A stretch of 64,000 nt of DNA, taken from Ralstonia sp. UBA689 (GTDB taxonomy: Bacteria > Pseudomonadota > Gammaproteobacteria > Burkholderiales > Burkholderiaceae). Positions within the stretch are counted from its first letter, which is position 1; the number at the start of each line of letters is the position of its first letter. Shown piece after piece: positions 39,606 to 49,048 of the stretch. Where the stretch lies: positions 248,001 to 312,000 of the forward strand of contig NZ_DBMV01000021.1 in NCBI RefSeq assembly GCF_002298975.1. The letters run 5' to 3'. The notes under the pieces were generated by a model. The model saw only the letters and a program-made list of their open reading frames with translations, did not search any database and was not told where the DNA came from. The position numbers and the translations under genes were made by a program.

Positions 39606-42497
39606 ATGGCAAGCACAACAGTTGCCCAACTCGCAGGCGAATTGAACCGTAGCGCATCGGCGCTGCTGGAACAGTTGCAAGCTGCGGGCGTGCAGAAGGC
39701 GACGCCGGAAGACGTCATCACCGAATCGGACAAGGCCCGTCTGCTCGACTATCTCAAGCGAGCTCACGGCAGTGCCGAGGATGGCGCGCGCAAGAAGATC
39801 ACGATTACCAAACGCGAAACCAGCGAGATCCGCCAAGCGGATGCCACCGGCAAGACGCGCACCGTGCAAGTGGAAGTCAAGAAGAAGCGTGTGCTGGTCA
39901 AGCGTGAGGAGCCGAGCGCCGCTGCGCTGGAATCCGAGGCTGCGCTCGCCGCTTCTGTGATCAGCGCCGAAGAGACTGCGCGCCGCGAAGAAGAGCAACG
40001 CCACCAGGCAGAACTGCTTGCCCGCCAGGAAGCCGAGCTGAAGGCCCGTCAGGAGGCGATGGAGCGCGAGGAAGCTGAACGTCGCGCCCGCCAGGAAGCC
40101 GCCGAAGCCGAGCAGAAGCGCCAAGCTGAACTCGCTGCCAAGAAGGCGGAGGAGGAAGCCGTGGCAGCCCGTGCTGCAGCGGAAGCTGCGGAGGACGCCC
40201 CGCGCCGCAAGGCCGAGGAAGACGCTGTACGTCTGGCCGCAGAGCGCGAAGCCGCGCAGAAGGCTTCCGAGGAGGCACGTGTTGCTGCCGACAAGATCAA
40301 GGCCGAAGAGGACGCTGCGCGCAAGCGTCGCGAGGCTGCGGAAGCTGAAGCCCGCGCCATCCGCGAAATGATGAGTGCCCCGGCTCGCGTGCTGAAGACG
40401 CCGGCCGAGCGCAAGGCCGAAGAGAAGAAAGCCGAGCAATCGGGCACGCTGCACAAGCCGGTCAAGCCGGCTGGCGAAGCGCGTCCGGCCGCGGCTGCCA
40501 AGAAGCCGGCCGCGCCGGCCCCCGCTGCAGCCGCGCCCAGCGCGCCGAGCGGCGACAAGAAGGGTGGTCGCGGCAAGTCTGGCAATTGGCAGGATGACAA
40601 TCGCGGCAAGCGTGGCGGTCTGAAAACGCGTGGTGACACCGGTGGCGGTGTCGACGGCTGGCGTGCCGGCTCCAAGGGCGGCCGCAACCGCCATGGCGAC
40701 GACAACCGCAATGCCTTCCAGGCACCGACCGAGCCGGTCGTGCGAGAAGTGCACGTGCCGGAAACCATCTCCGTGGCCGATCTGGCGCACAAGATGTCGG
40801 TCAAGGCCGCCGAGGTCATCAAGCAGATGATGAAGCTCGGCCAGATGGTCACGATCAACCAGGTGCTGGACCAGGAGACCGCGATGATCGTGGTCGAGGA
40901 AATGGGCCACCAGGCGGTCGCTGCCAAGCTGGACGACCCGGAAGCGCTGCTGATCGAAGGCGCGGAAGAGCAGGTCAATGTCGAGGCGGAAACCCGTCCG
41001 CCGGTCGTGACCGTGATGGGCCACGTCGACCACGGCAAGACCTCGCTGCTGGACCACATCCGTCGCGCCAAGGTGGCGGCAGGGGAAGCTGGCGGCATCA
41101 CGCAGCACATCGGCGCATACCACGTCGAGACCGACCGCGGCGTCATCACGTTCCTCGATACTCCGGGTCACGAGGCCTTCACGGCCATGCGTGCACGCGG
41201 TGCCAAGGCGACCGACATCGTGATCCTGGTGGTGGCTGCCGACGACGGCGTCATGCCGCAGACGAAGGAAGCCATCGCCCACGCAAAGGCGGCTGGCGTG
41301 CCTATCGTTGTGGCGATCAACAAGATCGACAAGCCTGAAGCCAACCCGGATCGCGTCAAGCAGGAACTGGTGGCTGAGAGTGTGATTCCGGAAGAGTACG
41401 GCGGTGAGTCGCCGTTCGTGCCGGTGTCGGCCAAAACCGGTCAGGGCATCGACGATTTACTGGAAAACGTGTTGCTGCAGGCCGAAGTGCTGGAGTTGAA
41501 GGCTCCGATCAACGCGCCGGCCAAGGGGCTGGTGGTGGAAGCGCAACTGGACAAGGGCAAGGGCCCGATTGCCACGGTGCTGGTGCAGAGCGGTACGCTC
41601 AAGCGCGGCGACGTGGTGCTCGCGGGAACGGCCTATGGCCGAGTGCGCGCCATGTTGGACGAGAACGGCAAGCCGGCCAAGGAAGCCGGTCCGTCGATCC
41701 CGGTGGAAATCCAGGGTCTGTCGGAAGTGCCGGGCGCCGGTGAGGAAGTCATGGTGCTGCCGGATGAGCGCAAGGCGCGCGAAATCGCGCTGTTCCGCCA
41801 GGGTAAGTTCCGCGATGTGAAGCTGGCACGCCAGCAGGCCGCCAAGCTGGAAAACATGCTGGAGCAGATGAGCGAAGGCGACGTGAAGTCGCTGCCGCTG
41901 ATCATCAAGGCCGACGTGCAAGGTTCGCAAGAAGCGCTGGTGCATTCGTTGCAGAAGCTGTCGACCGCTGAGGTGCGTGTGCAGGTTGTGCACGCCGCAG
42001 TGGGCGGCATTACCGAGTCGGATGTCAACCTGGCAACTGCGTCGAAGGCCGTCATCATCGGCTTCAACACGCGGGCTGATGCGGGGGCGCGCAAGCTGGC
42101 CGAGCATCAGGGCATCGAAATCCGCTACTACAACATCATCTATGACGCAGTGGATGAGGTGAAGGCGGCGATGTCGGGCATGCTGTCGCCGGAGAAGCGC
42201 GAAGAGACCACGGGCACCGTCGAAGTGCGTCAGGTCTTCCACGTGCCGAAGGTTGGCGCGGTGGCCGGCTGTATGGTGCTGGACGGCATTGTCAAGCGCA
42301 ACTCGCTGGTACGTGTGCTGCGTGACAACGTGGTTATCTTCTCGGGCGAACTGGATTCGCTCAAGCGCTTCAAGGACGATGTGAAGGAAGTGAAGCAAGG
42401 CTTCGAATGCGGCCTGTCGATCAAGAACTTCAACGACGTGAAGGAAGGCGATCATCTGGAGATCTACGAGATCACCGAGGTGGCGCGTACGCTGTAA
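39606..42497 (+). CDS. infB: Translation initiation factor IF-2
   Basis: A 963-residue IF-2. The N-terminus has the IF2-N helix-turn fold (V-A-Q-L-A-G-E-L-N-R-S), then a long charged coil of about 270 residues rich in A, E, K and R and a G/R/K-rich stretch, a second IF2-N domain, and the GTPase domain: G1 G-H-V-D-H-G-K-T at 472-479, G3 D-T-P-G-H near 519 and G4 N-K-I-D near 572. It brings fMet-tRNA to the 30S subunit. The start follows AAAGGG. Two hairpin terminators follow the stop codon. Confidence 0.97.
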   Translation: MASTTVAQLAGELNRSASALLEQLQAAGVQKATPEDVITESDKARLLDYLKRAHGSAEDGARKKITITKRETSEIRQADATGKTRTVQVEVKKKRVLVKREEPSAAALESEAALAASVISAEETARREEEQRHQAELLARQEAELKARQEAMEREEAERRARQEAAEAEQKRQAELAAKKAEEEAVAARAAAEAAEDAPRRKAEEDAVRLAAEREAAQKASEEARVAADKIKAEEDAARKRREAAEAEARAIREMMSAPARVLKTPAERKAEEKKAEQSGTLHKPVKPAGEARPAAAAKKPAAPAPAAAAPSAPSGDKKGGRGKSGNWQDDNRGKRGGLKTRGDTGGGVDGWRAGSKGGRNRHGDDNRNAFQAPTEPVVREVHVPETISVADLAHKMSVKAAEVIKQMMKLGQMVTINQVLDQETAMIVVEEMGHQAVAAKLDDPEALLIEGAEEQVNVEAETRPPVVTVMGHVDHGKTSLLDHIRRAKVAAGEAGGITQHIGAYHVETDRGVITFLDTPGHEAFTAMRARGAKATDIVILVVAADDGVMPQTKEAIAHAKAAGVPIVVAINKIDKPEANPDRVKQELVAESVIPEEYGGESPFVPVSAKTGQGIDDLLENVLLQAEVLELKAPINAPAKGLVVEAQLDKGKGPIATVLVQSGTLKRGDVVLAGTAYGRVRAMLDENGKPAKEAGPSIPVEIQGLSEVPGAGEEVMVLPDERKAREIALFRQGKFRDVKLARQQAAKLENMLEQMSEGDVKSLPLIIKADVQGSQEALVHSLQKLSTAEVRVQVVHAAVGGITESDVNLATASKAVIIGFNTRADAGARKLAEHQGIEIRYYNIIYDAVDEVKAAMSGMLSPEKREETTGTVEVRQVFHVPKVGAVAGCMVLDGIVKRNSLVRVLRDNVVIFSGELDSLKRFKDDVKEVKQGFECGLSIKNFNDVKEGDHLEIYEITEVARTL

Positions 42498-42504
42498 TGC
42501 ACTG

Positions 42505-42534
42505 GCCGGACGCTTCGGTGTCCGGCTTGGTTTT
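42505..42534 (+). terminator. Hairpin after infB with TTCG tetraloop
   Basis: GCCGGACGC (42505-42513) pairs with GTGTCCGGC (42518-42526), including one G-T wobble, closed by TTCG, a very stable loop; TTGGTTTTG follows. Eight bases after the infB stop. Confidence 0.6.
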
Positions 42535-42538
42535 GCGA

Positions 42539-42578
42539 CGGTGGCCCGGGCGCGTCCCGCGCCACCGTTTTGTCTTTT
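42539..42578 (+). terminator. Second hairpin terminator between infB and rbfA
   Basis: CGGTGGC (42539-42545) pairs with GCCACCG (42561-42567); CGGG/CCCG pairs inside; TTTTGTCTTTT follows. With the preceding hairpin it should lower transcription into rbfA-truB unless antiterminated. Confidence 0.7.
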
Positions 42579-42620
42579 GGGGCTGCGGCACGCGCCGTGG
42601 TTCCATATGGGGAACACACT

Positions 42621-42992
42621 ATGCCGAAGAAATCGGGATCGGCCACGGGCCGCAACCTGCGCATCGCCGACCAGATCCAGCGCGATCTGGCCGAGCTGAT
42701 CCAGCGCGAAATCAAGAACCCGGCGATGGGCCTGGTGACGCTGCAATCGGTGTCGCTCACGCCGGACTACGCACACGCCAAGATCTACTTCACGGTGCTG
42801 GGGGCTGAGCCGGCAGCGGCTGCCGCCATCCTGAACGAGAAGGCCGGCTATCTGCACTCGCTGCTGTTCAAGCGTTTGCACATCCATACCGTGCCGACGT
42901 TGCACTTCCACTTTGACAGCTCGGTCGAGCGCGGCATCGAGATGTCGCGCTTGATCGATGAGGCCAACGCCACGCGCGCCAAAGACGACTGA
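42621..42992 (+). CDS. rbfA: 30S ribosome-binding factor RbfA
   Basis: A 123-residue RbfA, a cold-shock-linked 30S maturation factor with a KH fold. ATG 42621 gives the usual length and follows GGGGA; an upstream in-frame ATG lies in the terminator region. Key blocks are R-I-A-D-Q-I-Q-R-D-L-A near residue 14, S-L-T-P-D-Y-A-H-A-K-I-Y near 44 and F-H-F-D-S-S-V-E-R-G-I near 97. truB starts 2 bases after its stop. Confidence 0.95.
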   Translation: MPKKSGSATGRNLRIADQIQRDLAELIQREIKNPAMGLVTLQSVSLTPDYAHAKIYFTVLGAEPAAAAAILNEKAGYLHSLLFKRLHIHTVPTLHFHFDSSVERGIEMSRLIDEANATRAKDD

Positions 42993-42994
42993 CG

Positions 42995-43948
42995 ATGGCC
43001 GACGAGCAACACCCGCGCCAGCCCCAACCGGCAAAGCCGCCGCGCCGCGATGTGCACGGGGTGCTACTGCTGGACAAGCCGATCGGCTGGTCGAGCAATG
43101 ACGCGCTGATACGCGCCAAGCGCCTGCTGTGGGCCAAGAAGGCCGGGCATACCGGCACGCTCGATCCGCTGGCGACCGGCCTGCTGCCGTTGTGTTTTGG
43201 TGAGGCGACAAAGTTCTCGCAGGACCTGCTCGATGCGGATAAGACGTATGAGACTGTCGTGCGACTGGGCATCAAGACCAGCACGGCAGACGCCGAAGGC
43301 GAGGTGTTGAGCGAACGCCCGGTGTCGGTCACGCCTGCGCAGTTGCAGGCGGCTATCGCGCGCTTCGTCGGTGAAATCGACCAGGTACCGCCGATGCACT
43401 CGGCGCTCAAGAAGGACGGCAAACCGCTGTACGAATACGCTCGCGCGGGACAGACTGTGGAACGTGCCGCGCGCCGCGTGACAATCCACGCCATCGACGT
43501 GCTTGCGACCGATCTGGAATCCGCCGCGCCGACCGTCACGTTGCGTGTGTCGTGCAGCAAGGGCACATACATCCGCACGCTGGGCGAGGACATCGGCGAA
43601 GCGCTGAGCTGCGGTGCGCATCTGGTTGCGCTGCGCCGCACGCGGGTCGGCAACCTGACGCTGGAAGGCGCTGTTACGCTGGAAGCCTTGGATGCGGCTG
43701 CCGAGGGTACGCGGGCCGCGTTGCTGGCTCCGGTTGATGCGCTGCTGCAGACGCTGCCGCGCGTGGAGCTGGATGCGGAGGAAAGCCGCCGCTTCCTGCA
43801 CGGCCAGCGCTTGCCATTGCGTTTGCCGCTGCCAAATGCCGATCAAGTCCGCGTCTATGGCGCGCGCGGTGACGCGGCGAATTCACTGCTTGGCGTAGCC
43901 GCCTGGCAAGACGGTGTGCTGAGGCCTGAACGGCTCGTGCATCTCTGA
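42995..43948 (+). CDS. truB: tRNA pseudouridine(55) synthase
   Basis: A 317-residue TruB, which makes pseudouridine 55 in the T-loop of tRNAs. The catalytic Asp57 lies in G-H-T-G-T-L-D-P-L-A-T-G, with D-K-P-I-G-W-S-S-N near 28 and G-T-Y-I-R-T-L-G-E-D near 190. The C-terminal 65 residues form the PUA-like domain. It follows rbfA after 2 bases and ends the operon at a bidirectional terminator. Confidence 0.96.
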   Translation: MADEQHPRQPQPAKPPRRDVHGVLLLDKPIGWSSNDALIRAKRLLWAKKAGHTGTLDPLATGLLPLCFGEATKFSQDLLDADKTYETVVRLGIKTSTADAEGEVLSERPVSVTPAQLQAAIARFVGEIDQVPPMHSALKKDGKPLYEYARAGQTVERAARRVTIHAIDVLATDLESAAPTVTLRVSCSKGTYIRTLGEDIGEALSCGAHLVALRRTRVGNLTLEGAVTLEALDAAAEGTRAALLAPVDALLQTLPRVELDAEESRRFLHGQRLPLRLPLPNADQVRVYGARGDAANSLLGVAAWQDGVLRPERLVHL

Positions 43949-43963
43949 TTTCACCAACGGACA

Positions 43964-43995
43964 AAAAAAGCCACGCGTGACTGCGTGGCTTTTTT
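43964..43995. terminator. Bidirectional terminator between truB and emrB
   Basis: AAAAAAGCCACGC (43964-43976) pairs with GCGTGGCTTTTTT (43983-43995) around GTGACT. It works for both convergent transcripts. Confidence 0.95.
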
Positions 43996-44024
43996 GTTTA
44001 GGTGAGTCGACGTGAATGTGGTCG

Positions 44025-45581
44025 TCAGTGCGCTCCAGCTGCTGCCTCTGCGCCGCCCGCCGACTTGGCCGGCTTTGTCAGCCAGATGAAGACGATCAGC
44101 ACGATGAACAACACCGCCGAGATCCAGAAGATGTCGTTGGCGCCAAGCATTGCAGCCTGTTGCGAGATCACGCGCTCGATCACACCATTGGCCTGCAGGT
44201 TGGGCATGCCCATCTGCGTGTACTGGTTGATCGACGATGCATAGGCCGGGTTGTACGGGTTCGTGTGCTCGACCAGTTGCGCGTGGTGCAGGGCAGAGCG
44301 GTTGTCCCACACCGTGGTCGAGATCGACGCGCCGATGCCGCCGAACATGATCCGCACGAAGTTCGACAGGCCCGAGGCCGCCGGAATCCGCTCGGGCGGT
44401 AGACCCGACAGGATGATCGACGTAAGCGGGATGAAGAACATCGCCATGGCGGCGCCCTGGATCAGCGTCGGGATCATCAGCGTCCAGGTGTCGACCTGCG
44501 TGGTGAAGTGCGAGCGCATCCAGAACACCAGCGCGAAGGTCAGGAACGCCGTGGTCGCTACCCAGCGCGCGTCCATCTTCGGAAGGTTCTTGCCGATCAC
44601 GGGCGAGAGGATGATGGCGAAGATGCCCACCGGCGCCATGATCAGGCCCGCATCGGTGGCGGTGTAGCCGACGATGGTCTGCAGCCACAGTGGCAGGATC
44701 ACCAGGTTGCCGAAGAACAGCCCGTATGCCACCGAAATGGCGACGACGCCTGCACTGAAATTGCGGCCCTTGAACAGCGTGAGGTCCACCACCGGGTGGT
44801 CTTCTGTCAGCTCCCACACCAGGAAGAATGCGAAGCCCACGATGGCGATCACCGTCAGGACGATGACCTCGGTCGAGTTGAACCAGTCGAGCTCCTTGCC
44901 ACGGTCCAGCATCAACTGCAGCGAGCCAACCCAGATCACGAGCAGCGCCAGGCCGATCTTGTCGATCGGCAGAGAACGCGTTTGCGACTCACGATCCTTG
45001 TAGATGACCCATGTCGCGTAGGCGGCCAGGATGCCCACCGGGATGTTGATGTAGAAGATCCACGGCCAGGTCATGTTGTCCGAGATCCATCCACCGAAGA
45101 TCGGTCCCATGATGGGTGCGACCAGCGTGGTCATGCCCCATAGCGCCAATGCCATCGAACTCTTGGCCGGTGGATAGGTGGACAGCAGCAGCGCTTGCGA
45201 CAGCGGAATCATCGGGCCGGCCACCGCGCCCTGGATGATTCGCGCGGTGATCAGCGTGCCCATGTTGGGCGCCAGCCCGCACGCCCAGGACGCCAGCACG
45301 AACAGGATGATCGACGTGATGAACAGGCGCACCTGTCCGAAACGCTGCGTCAGCCACCCGGTGAGCGGAACCGAGATGGCGTTGGCCACCGCAAACGAGG
45401 TGATGACCCACGTGCCTTGGTTCGGCGCTACGCCCAGGTCGCCCGAGATGGCCGGGATCGACACGTTGGCGATGGACGAATCCAGCACGTTCATGAAGGT
45501 AGCCAGCGACAGTGCCACCGTACCGATTGCCAGTTTGGCGCCGGTCAGAGGTTGCAGCGGCTTGGGCGCGGCAGTTGCCAT
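44025..45581 (-). CDS. emrB: Multidrug efflux MFS transporter, EmrB/DHA2 family
   Basis: A 518-residue drug/H+ antiporter with about 14 membrane helices. DHA2 motifs are present: L-D-S-S-I-A-N-V-S-I-P near residue 33 (motif D1), G-W-L-T-Q-R-F-G-Q-V-R near 75 (motif A) and G-P-I-F-G-G-W-I near 162 (motif C). It pumps hydrophobic compounds using the proton gradient and works with the adaptor EmrA and the outer-membrane factor encoded upstream. It is the last gene of the marR-OMF-emrA-emrB operon, 11 bases after emrA, and ends at the shared terminator. Confidence 0.92.
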   Translation of the reverse strand: MATAAPKPLQPLTGAKLAIGTVALSLATFMNVLDSSIANVSIPAISGDLGVAPNQGTWVITSFAVANAISVPLTGWLTQRFGQVRLFITSIILFVLASWACGLAPNMGTLITARIIQGAVAGPMIPLSQALLLSTYPPAKSSMALALWGMTTLVAPIMGPIFGGWISDNMTWPWIFYINIPVGILAAYATWVIYKDRESQTRSLPIDKIGLALLVIWVGSLQLMLDRGKELDWFNSTEVIVLTVIAIVGFAFFLVWELTEDHPVVDLTLFKGRNFSAGVVAISVAYGLFFGNLVILPLWLQTIVGYTATDAGLIMAPVGIFAIILSPVIGKNLPKMDARWVATTAFLTFALVFWMRSHFTTQVDTWTLMIPTLIQGAAMAMFFIPLTSIILSGLPPERIPAASGLSNFVRIMFGGIGASISTTVWDNRSALHHAQLVEHTNPYNPAYASSINQYTQMGMPNLQANGVIERVISQQAAMLGANDIFWISAVLFIVLIVFIWLTKPAKSAGGAEAAAGAH

Positions 45582-45592
45582 GCGTTGACCTT

Positions 45593-46873
45593 TTAGACCT
45601 TGGGTGCGGGTTGCGAACCACGCGGCGCGGAAGCAGCCGTCGCGTTGCCGGCAGCCGGCGCCGCGGCAGGTGCGGGAGCAGCAGCGCGGCCGGCGTTGTT
45701 GGTGATGATGCTGGCGATGACCTGGTCGGCGTCCTTGCCGGCTTGGTCATACACCGAAGTCTCCAGCGGCGAGGCGGCCGGCGTGGAGGCTAGGCTCTGG
45801 CCGCCTTCGTCATGGATGTCGACCTTCGCTTCCATCGACAGGCCCACGCGCAGCGGGTGATCCCTCAGCTCCTTCGGGTCGAGCGACACGCGCACCGGCA
45901 GGCGCTGCACAACCTTGATCCAGTTTCCCGTGGCGTTCTGCGCCGGCAGCAGCGAAAACGCCGAGCCCGTGCCCGCCGAGAAGCCCACCACCTTGCCGTG
46001 GTACGTCACACTGCTGCCATACACGTCAGCCACCAGTTCAACCGGCTGACCCACGCGCATGTGGCGCACCTGCACTTCCTTGAAGTTGGCGTCGACCCAG
46101 AGCTGGTCCAGCGGCACGATCGCCATCAGCGGCGTGCCCGGGGCGACGCGCTGGCCGACTTGCACCGAGCGCTTGGCGACGTAGCCCGTCACCGAGGCGG
46201 GCAGGCTGGTCCGTGCAAAGGCCAGATAGGCCTCGCGTACCTTGGCCGCAGCCTGCAGCACGTTCGGGTGACGCTCCAGGGTCGTCTGCTCGGTCAGCAC
46301 ACGGTTGCCTTGCAGTTGCTCCTTGGCCGTCTCGACGGCGGCTTGCGCTGCTTGCAGAGCGGTCTGCGCATGCGAAATTTCTTCTTGCGACACAGCACCC
46401 GAGCCAGCGATCTGCTTGCGGCGTGCAAGGTCGTCCTTTGCCTTGGCCAGATCGGACTCGCGCATGGTCAGCGTCGAGGAATAGGCACTGGTGTTCGAGT
46501 ACAGAGTGCGCACCTGGCGCACCGTCTGCGCGAGCGACGCTTCGGCCTGCTCCAGCGCGACACGCGCATCGGCGCGATCCAGTTCGATCAGCGGTTGGCC
46601 GGCGGTGACGAGCTGTGTGTCGTCAGCGCGAATGGCGACCACGGTGCCTGCCACCTGCGGCGTCACCTGGACGACGTTGCCCTGTACGTACGCATCGTCG
46701 GTCGACTCGGACCAGCGGCCGTACAAGCCCCAGTAGAGGCCGTAGCCGACACCAGCGACCACCAGTGCGGCGGCCAGCGTCGTCAGCATGCGCTTGCGTT
46801 TTCCGTTGCCATTGCCGTTGGGTGTTGCCGCGGGGGCTGCGGACGGTGCGGCTTGGAGCTTGTTGTCACTCAT
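45593..46873 (-). CDS. emrA: Multidrug efflux membrane-fusion protein, EmrA/HlyD family
   Basis: A 426-residue periplasmic adaptor anchored by one helix (about residues 29-52). The biotinyl-lipoyl halves lie near 70-110 and 240-280 around a long alpha-hairpin (A-L-E-Q-A-E-A-S-L-A-Q-T-V-R-Q-V, T-A-L-Q-A-A-Q-A-A-V-E-T-A-K-E-Q-L). D-D-A-Y-V-Q-G-N-V-V near 58 is typical of EmrA. The final 60 residues are Ala/Pro-rich and more extended than in E. coli EmrA. It links EmrB to the outer-membrane channel. Confidence 0.92.
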   Translation of the reverse strand: MSDNKLQAAPSAAPAATPNGNGNGKRKRMLTTLAAALVVAGVGYGLYWGLYGRWSESTDDAYVQGNVVQVTPQVAGTVVAIRADDTQLVTAGQPLIELDRADARVALEQAEASLAQTVRQVRTLYSNTSAYSSTLTMRESDLAKAKDDLARRKQIAGSGAVSQEEISHAQTALQAAQAAVETAKEQLQGNRVLTEQTTLERHPNVLQAAAKVREAYLAFARTSLPASVTGYVAKRSVQVGQRVAPGTPLMAIVPLDQLWVDANFKEVQVRHMRVGQPVELVADVYGSSVTYHGKVVGFSAGTGSAFSLLPAQNATGNWIKVVQRLPVRVSLDPKELRDHPLRVGLSMEAKVDIHDEGGQSLASTPAASPLETSVYDQAGKDADQVIASIITNNAGRAAAPAPAAAPAAGNATAASAPRGSQPAPKV

Positions 46874-46919
46874 GATGTTGGCTCGAAAGAATGCGTTGGA
46901 ACGGTCGGTTCAATTCAAA

Positions 46920-48467
46920 TCAGCTATGCGACGGGGCTTGTTGGGCTGCCTCGCTGGTCGTCGTGTGTTCAGGCTTGGTGCCGGGCAATGCTTCTGCCGT
47001 GTAGCCGCCTCCCAGCGCCTTGATCAGCGCCATCTGCACATCCAGGCGGCGTGCCTGCAGATCGGTGGCGAGCTTGCGCTGCTGCAGCACGGTCGTCTCG
47101 GCGTTGAGCACGGTCAATTGCGTGCCGAGGCCGGCGCCGTAGCGCGTGCGGGCAAGGCTGTATGCGCGCTCCGCTTCGGTCAGGGCAGTGCGCTGGACGT
47201 TGATTTGCGAATCAATGCTGTGCAGGGAGGTGATCTGGTCAGCCGTGTCGTGCAGGGCCTCGGTCAGCGTCTGGTTGTAGCTGGCCACCGCTGCGTCATA
47301 GTTTGCGTATTTGCCGCGCAGGTTGGCGCGCAGCTTGCCGCCCTGGAAGATCGGCAGCTTCAGCGCCGGGCCGATGCCAAGCTGGCGTGCATTACCCAGC
47401 AGCAGGTTCTCGGGCAGGATGGATGCCACCCCCAGGAAGGCGGAGAGGCTGATATCCGGCAGGAATTCCGCCTTGGCCACGTCGATGTCTTTCGACGCAG
47501 CTTCCACGCGCCAGCGCGCGGCCACGAGGTCCGGGCGACGGCCGATCAGGTCGATGGTCAGGTTGTCCGGCAGCTTGGGTGTCGTCTGTGCCAGCAGCGT
47601 CGGGCGGGCAATAGCGAGACCGCGATCCGGGCCCTTGCCGAGCAATGCGGCGATCTGGTTGCGCGCCAGGGCGATTTGCTCGTCGACTTGCTCAAGCTCG
47701 GTTTGCGCGGCGGCTACATTCGCGCGAGCTTGCGTAGCCTCGACCTGTGTATCGAGCCCCGCGCGCAGGCGCTGGCCGGCGAGCATGGTCAGATCTTTGC
47801 GTTGGTCGATGGTGCGTTGAGCGACATCGCGCTGGGCATACAACGCGGCCAGCTTGGCGTAGGTGCGGCCCACCGTGGTGGACAGCATCAGCCGGGCGGC
47901 CTGGCTTTCGGCTTCCATCGCCTTGTCGTCGGACAGCGCCGCCTCCAACGCCGAGCGGTTCTTGCCCCAGAAATCCAGGTCGTAGCTCACGCCCAACTGG
48001 ATCTTCGATTCGGTGAACCAGTTGCCGCCCAGCGGCGTACCTTCAAACAGGTCATACGACGAGAGGCGCTGGCGCGTCATCTCGGCATCGAGCCCGACGC
48101 TTGGATACAGGTTGCCGCGCACGACGTCGGCCATCGCGCGCGAGGCGCGCACGCGGGCAAAGGCGACTTGGAGGTTCGGGTTGTCCTTGATGGCCTCGTC
48201 CACCAATGCTCGCAGTTGTGGGTCATCGAACTGGTCCACCCAGTTCTGCGACGGCCACTGGCCGCCTTGAGACGGCAGCGTTTGCGCGCTTGCCAGTTGC
48301 TCGGGCGAGGCCAGCGTCTGCGTGCTGTGCGAGTTGCCGAGGTTGGCACAGCCGGCCAGCACAGCCAGGGTAATGCTGCTCAAGGCCACCGCCAGGCGCG
48401 CCGGCCAGGGCGTCTGCGCGCGGCTGGGGGGGCAAAGTGCCTGGGTGGCGGAGTTCGAGGCGTTCAT
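46920..48467 (-). CDS. Outer-membrane efflux lipoprotein (TolC/NodT family)
   Basis: A 515-residue channel subunit. ATG at 48467 gives an N-terminus with a signal and lipobox L-A-V-L-A-G-C, lipid-modified at Cys40. The two repeated halves of the OEP fold each contain long helices (for example A-L-V-D-E-A-I-K-D-N-P-N-L near 92 and G-R-R-P-D-L-V-A-A-R near 305). A longer frame upstream runs into marR and is not used. It completes a tripartite pump with EmrA and EmrB, 46 bases downstream. Confidence 0.9.
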   Translation of the reverse strand: MNASNSATQALCPPSRAQTPWPARLAVALSSITLAVLAGCANLGNSHSTQTLASPEQLASAQTLPSQGGQWPSQNWVDQFDDPQLRALVDEAIKDNPNLQVAFARVRASRAMADVVRGNLYPSVGLDAEMTRQRLSSYDLFEGTPLGGNWFTESKIQLGVSYDLDFWGKNRSALEAALSDDKAMEAESQAARLMLSTTVGRTYAKLAALYAQRDVAQRTIDQRKDLTMLAGQRLRAGLDTQVEATQARANVAAAQTELEQVDEQIALARNQIAALLGKGPDRGLAIARPTLLAQTTPKLPDNLTIDLIGRRPDLVAARWRVEAASKDIDVAKAEFLPDISLSAFLGVASILPENLLLGNARQLGIGPALKLPIFQGGKLRANLRGKYANYDAAVASYNQTLTEALHDTADQITSLHSIDSQINVQRTALTEAERAYSLARTRYGAGLGTQLTVLNAETTVLQQRKLATDLQARRLDVQMALIKALGGGYTAEALPGTKPEHTTTSEAAQQAPSHS

Positions 48468-48529
48468 GTTGTTTTGAGGTGTCAGGCGATCGGGGAGACG
48501 ATAGGGGGCGATCCGGGCGCAACGCCGCG

Positions 48530-49048
48530 TCAGTGATCGGTGGAGCGTGCGCGATTGCCTTCCGGGGCGGCGCCGTTGTCCAGCACGCGTTGCAGCAGGG
48601 CGCGCAGCATCTGGACTTCGGTCGGAGAAAAACCGGCAAAGAAGCGGTTCAGCACGTGCGTATAGATGGCCGGCATGCGGTCGGCCAGATCGCGGCCGGC
48701 CTCGGTCAGGCCCAGATGCACGACGCGGCGGTCGGACTCGCTGCGCACGCGTTCGATCAGGCCGCGCTTTTCCATGCGGCTCAACATGCGGGTGAGCGAG
48801 CCGATATCGGTGTTCAGTTCGCGGCCGAGATCGGTGGCGGTCTGGCAACGGCCGTTGGCGAGCAGCACCAGGCAACTGGCCTGGGAATGCGTCACGTCCA
48901 TCTGCGCGACCTCCTGCTCGATCGCCATGGACAGCGCCGTCTTGGCGCGCCCGACGAGGTAGCCCACGCTTTCGCACATGCGGTAGTCCTCCACCCGGAA
49001 CAGGGTTCCGGCAGCAACTTCGGTGGCGGGTCTTGTTTGTTCGGACAT
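48530..49048 (-). CDS. MarR-family transcriptional regulator of the efflux operon
   Basis: 172 residues from ATG 49048. The winged helix spans about 50-130, with T-H-S-Q-A-S-C-L-V-L-L, T-A-T-D-L-G-R-E-L in the recognition region and the wing R-S-E-S-D-R-R-V-V. An inner ATG at 48979 has a much better ribosome binding site (GGAGGAC, 7 bases before) and would give 149 residues, the normal MarR length; promoter geometry also favours it. It is first in the efflux operon and probably represses it through the palindromes at 49037-49078 until a ligand binds. Confidence 0.88.
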   Translation of the reverse strand: MSEQTRPATEVAAGTLFRVEDYRMCESVGYLVGRAKTALSMAIEQEVAQMDVTHSQASCLVLLANGRCQTATDLGRELNTDIGSLTRMLSRMEKRGLIERVRSESDRRVVHLGLTEAGRDLADRMPAIYTHVLNRFFAGFSPTEVQMLRALLQRVLDNGAAPEGNRARSTDH

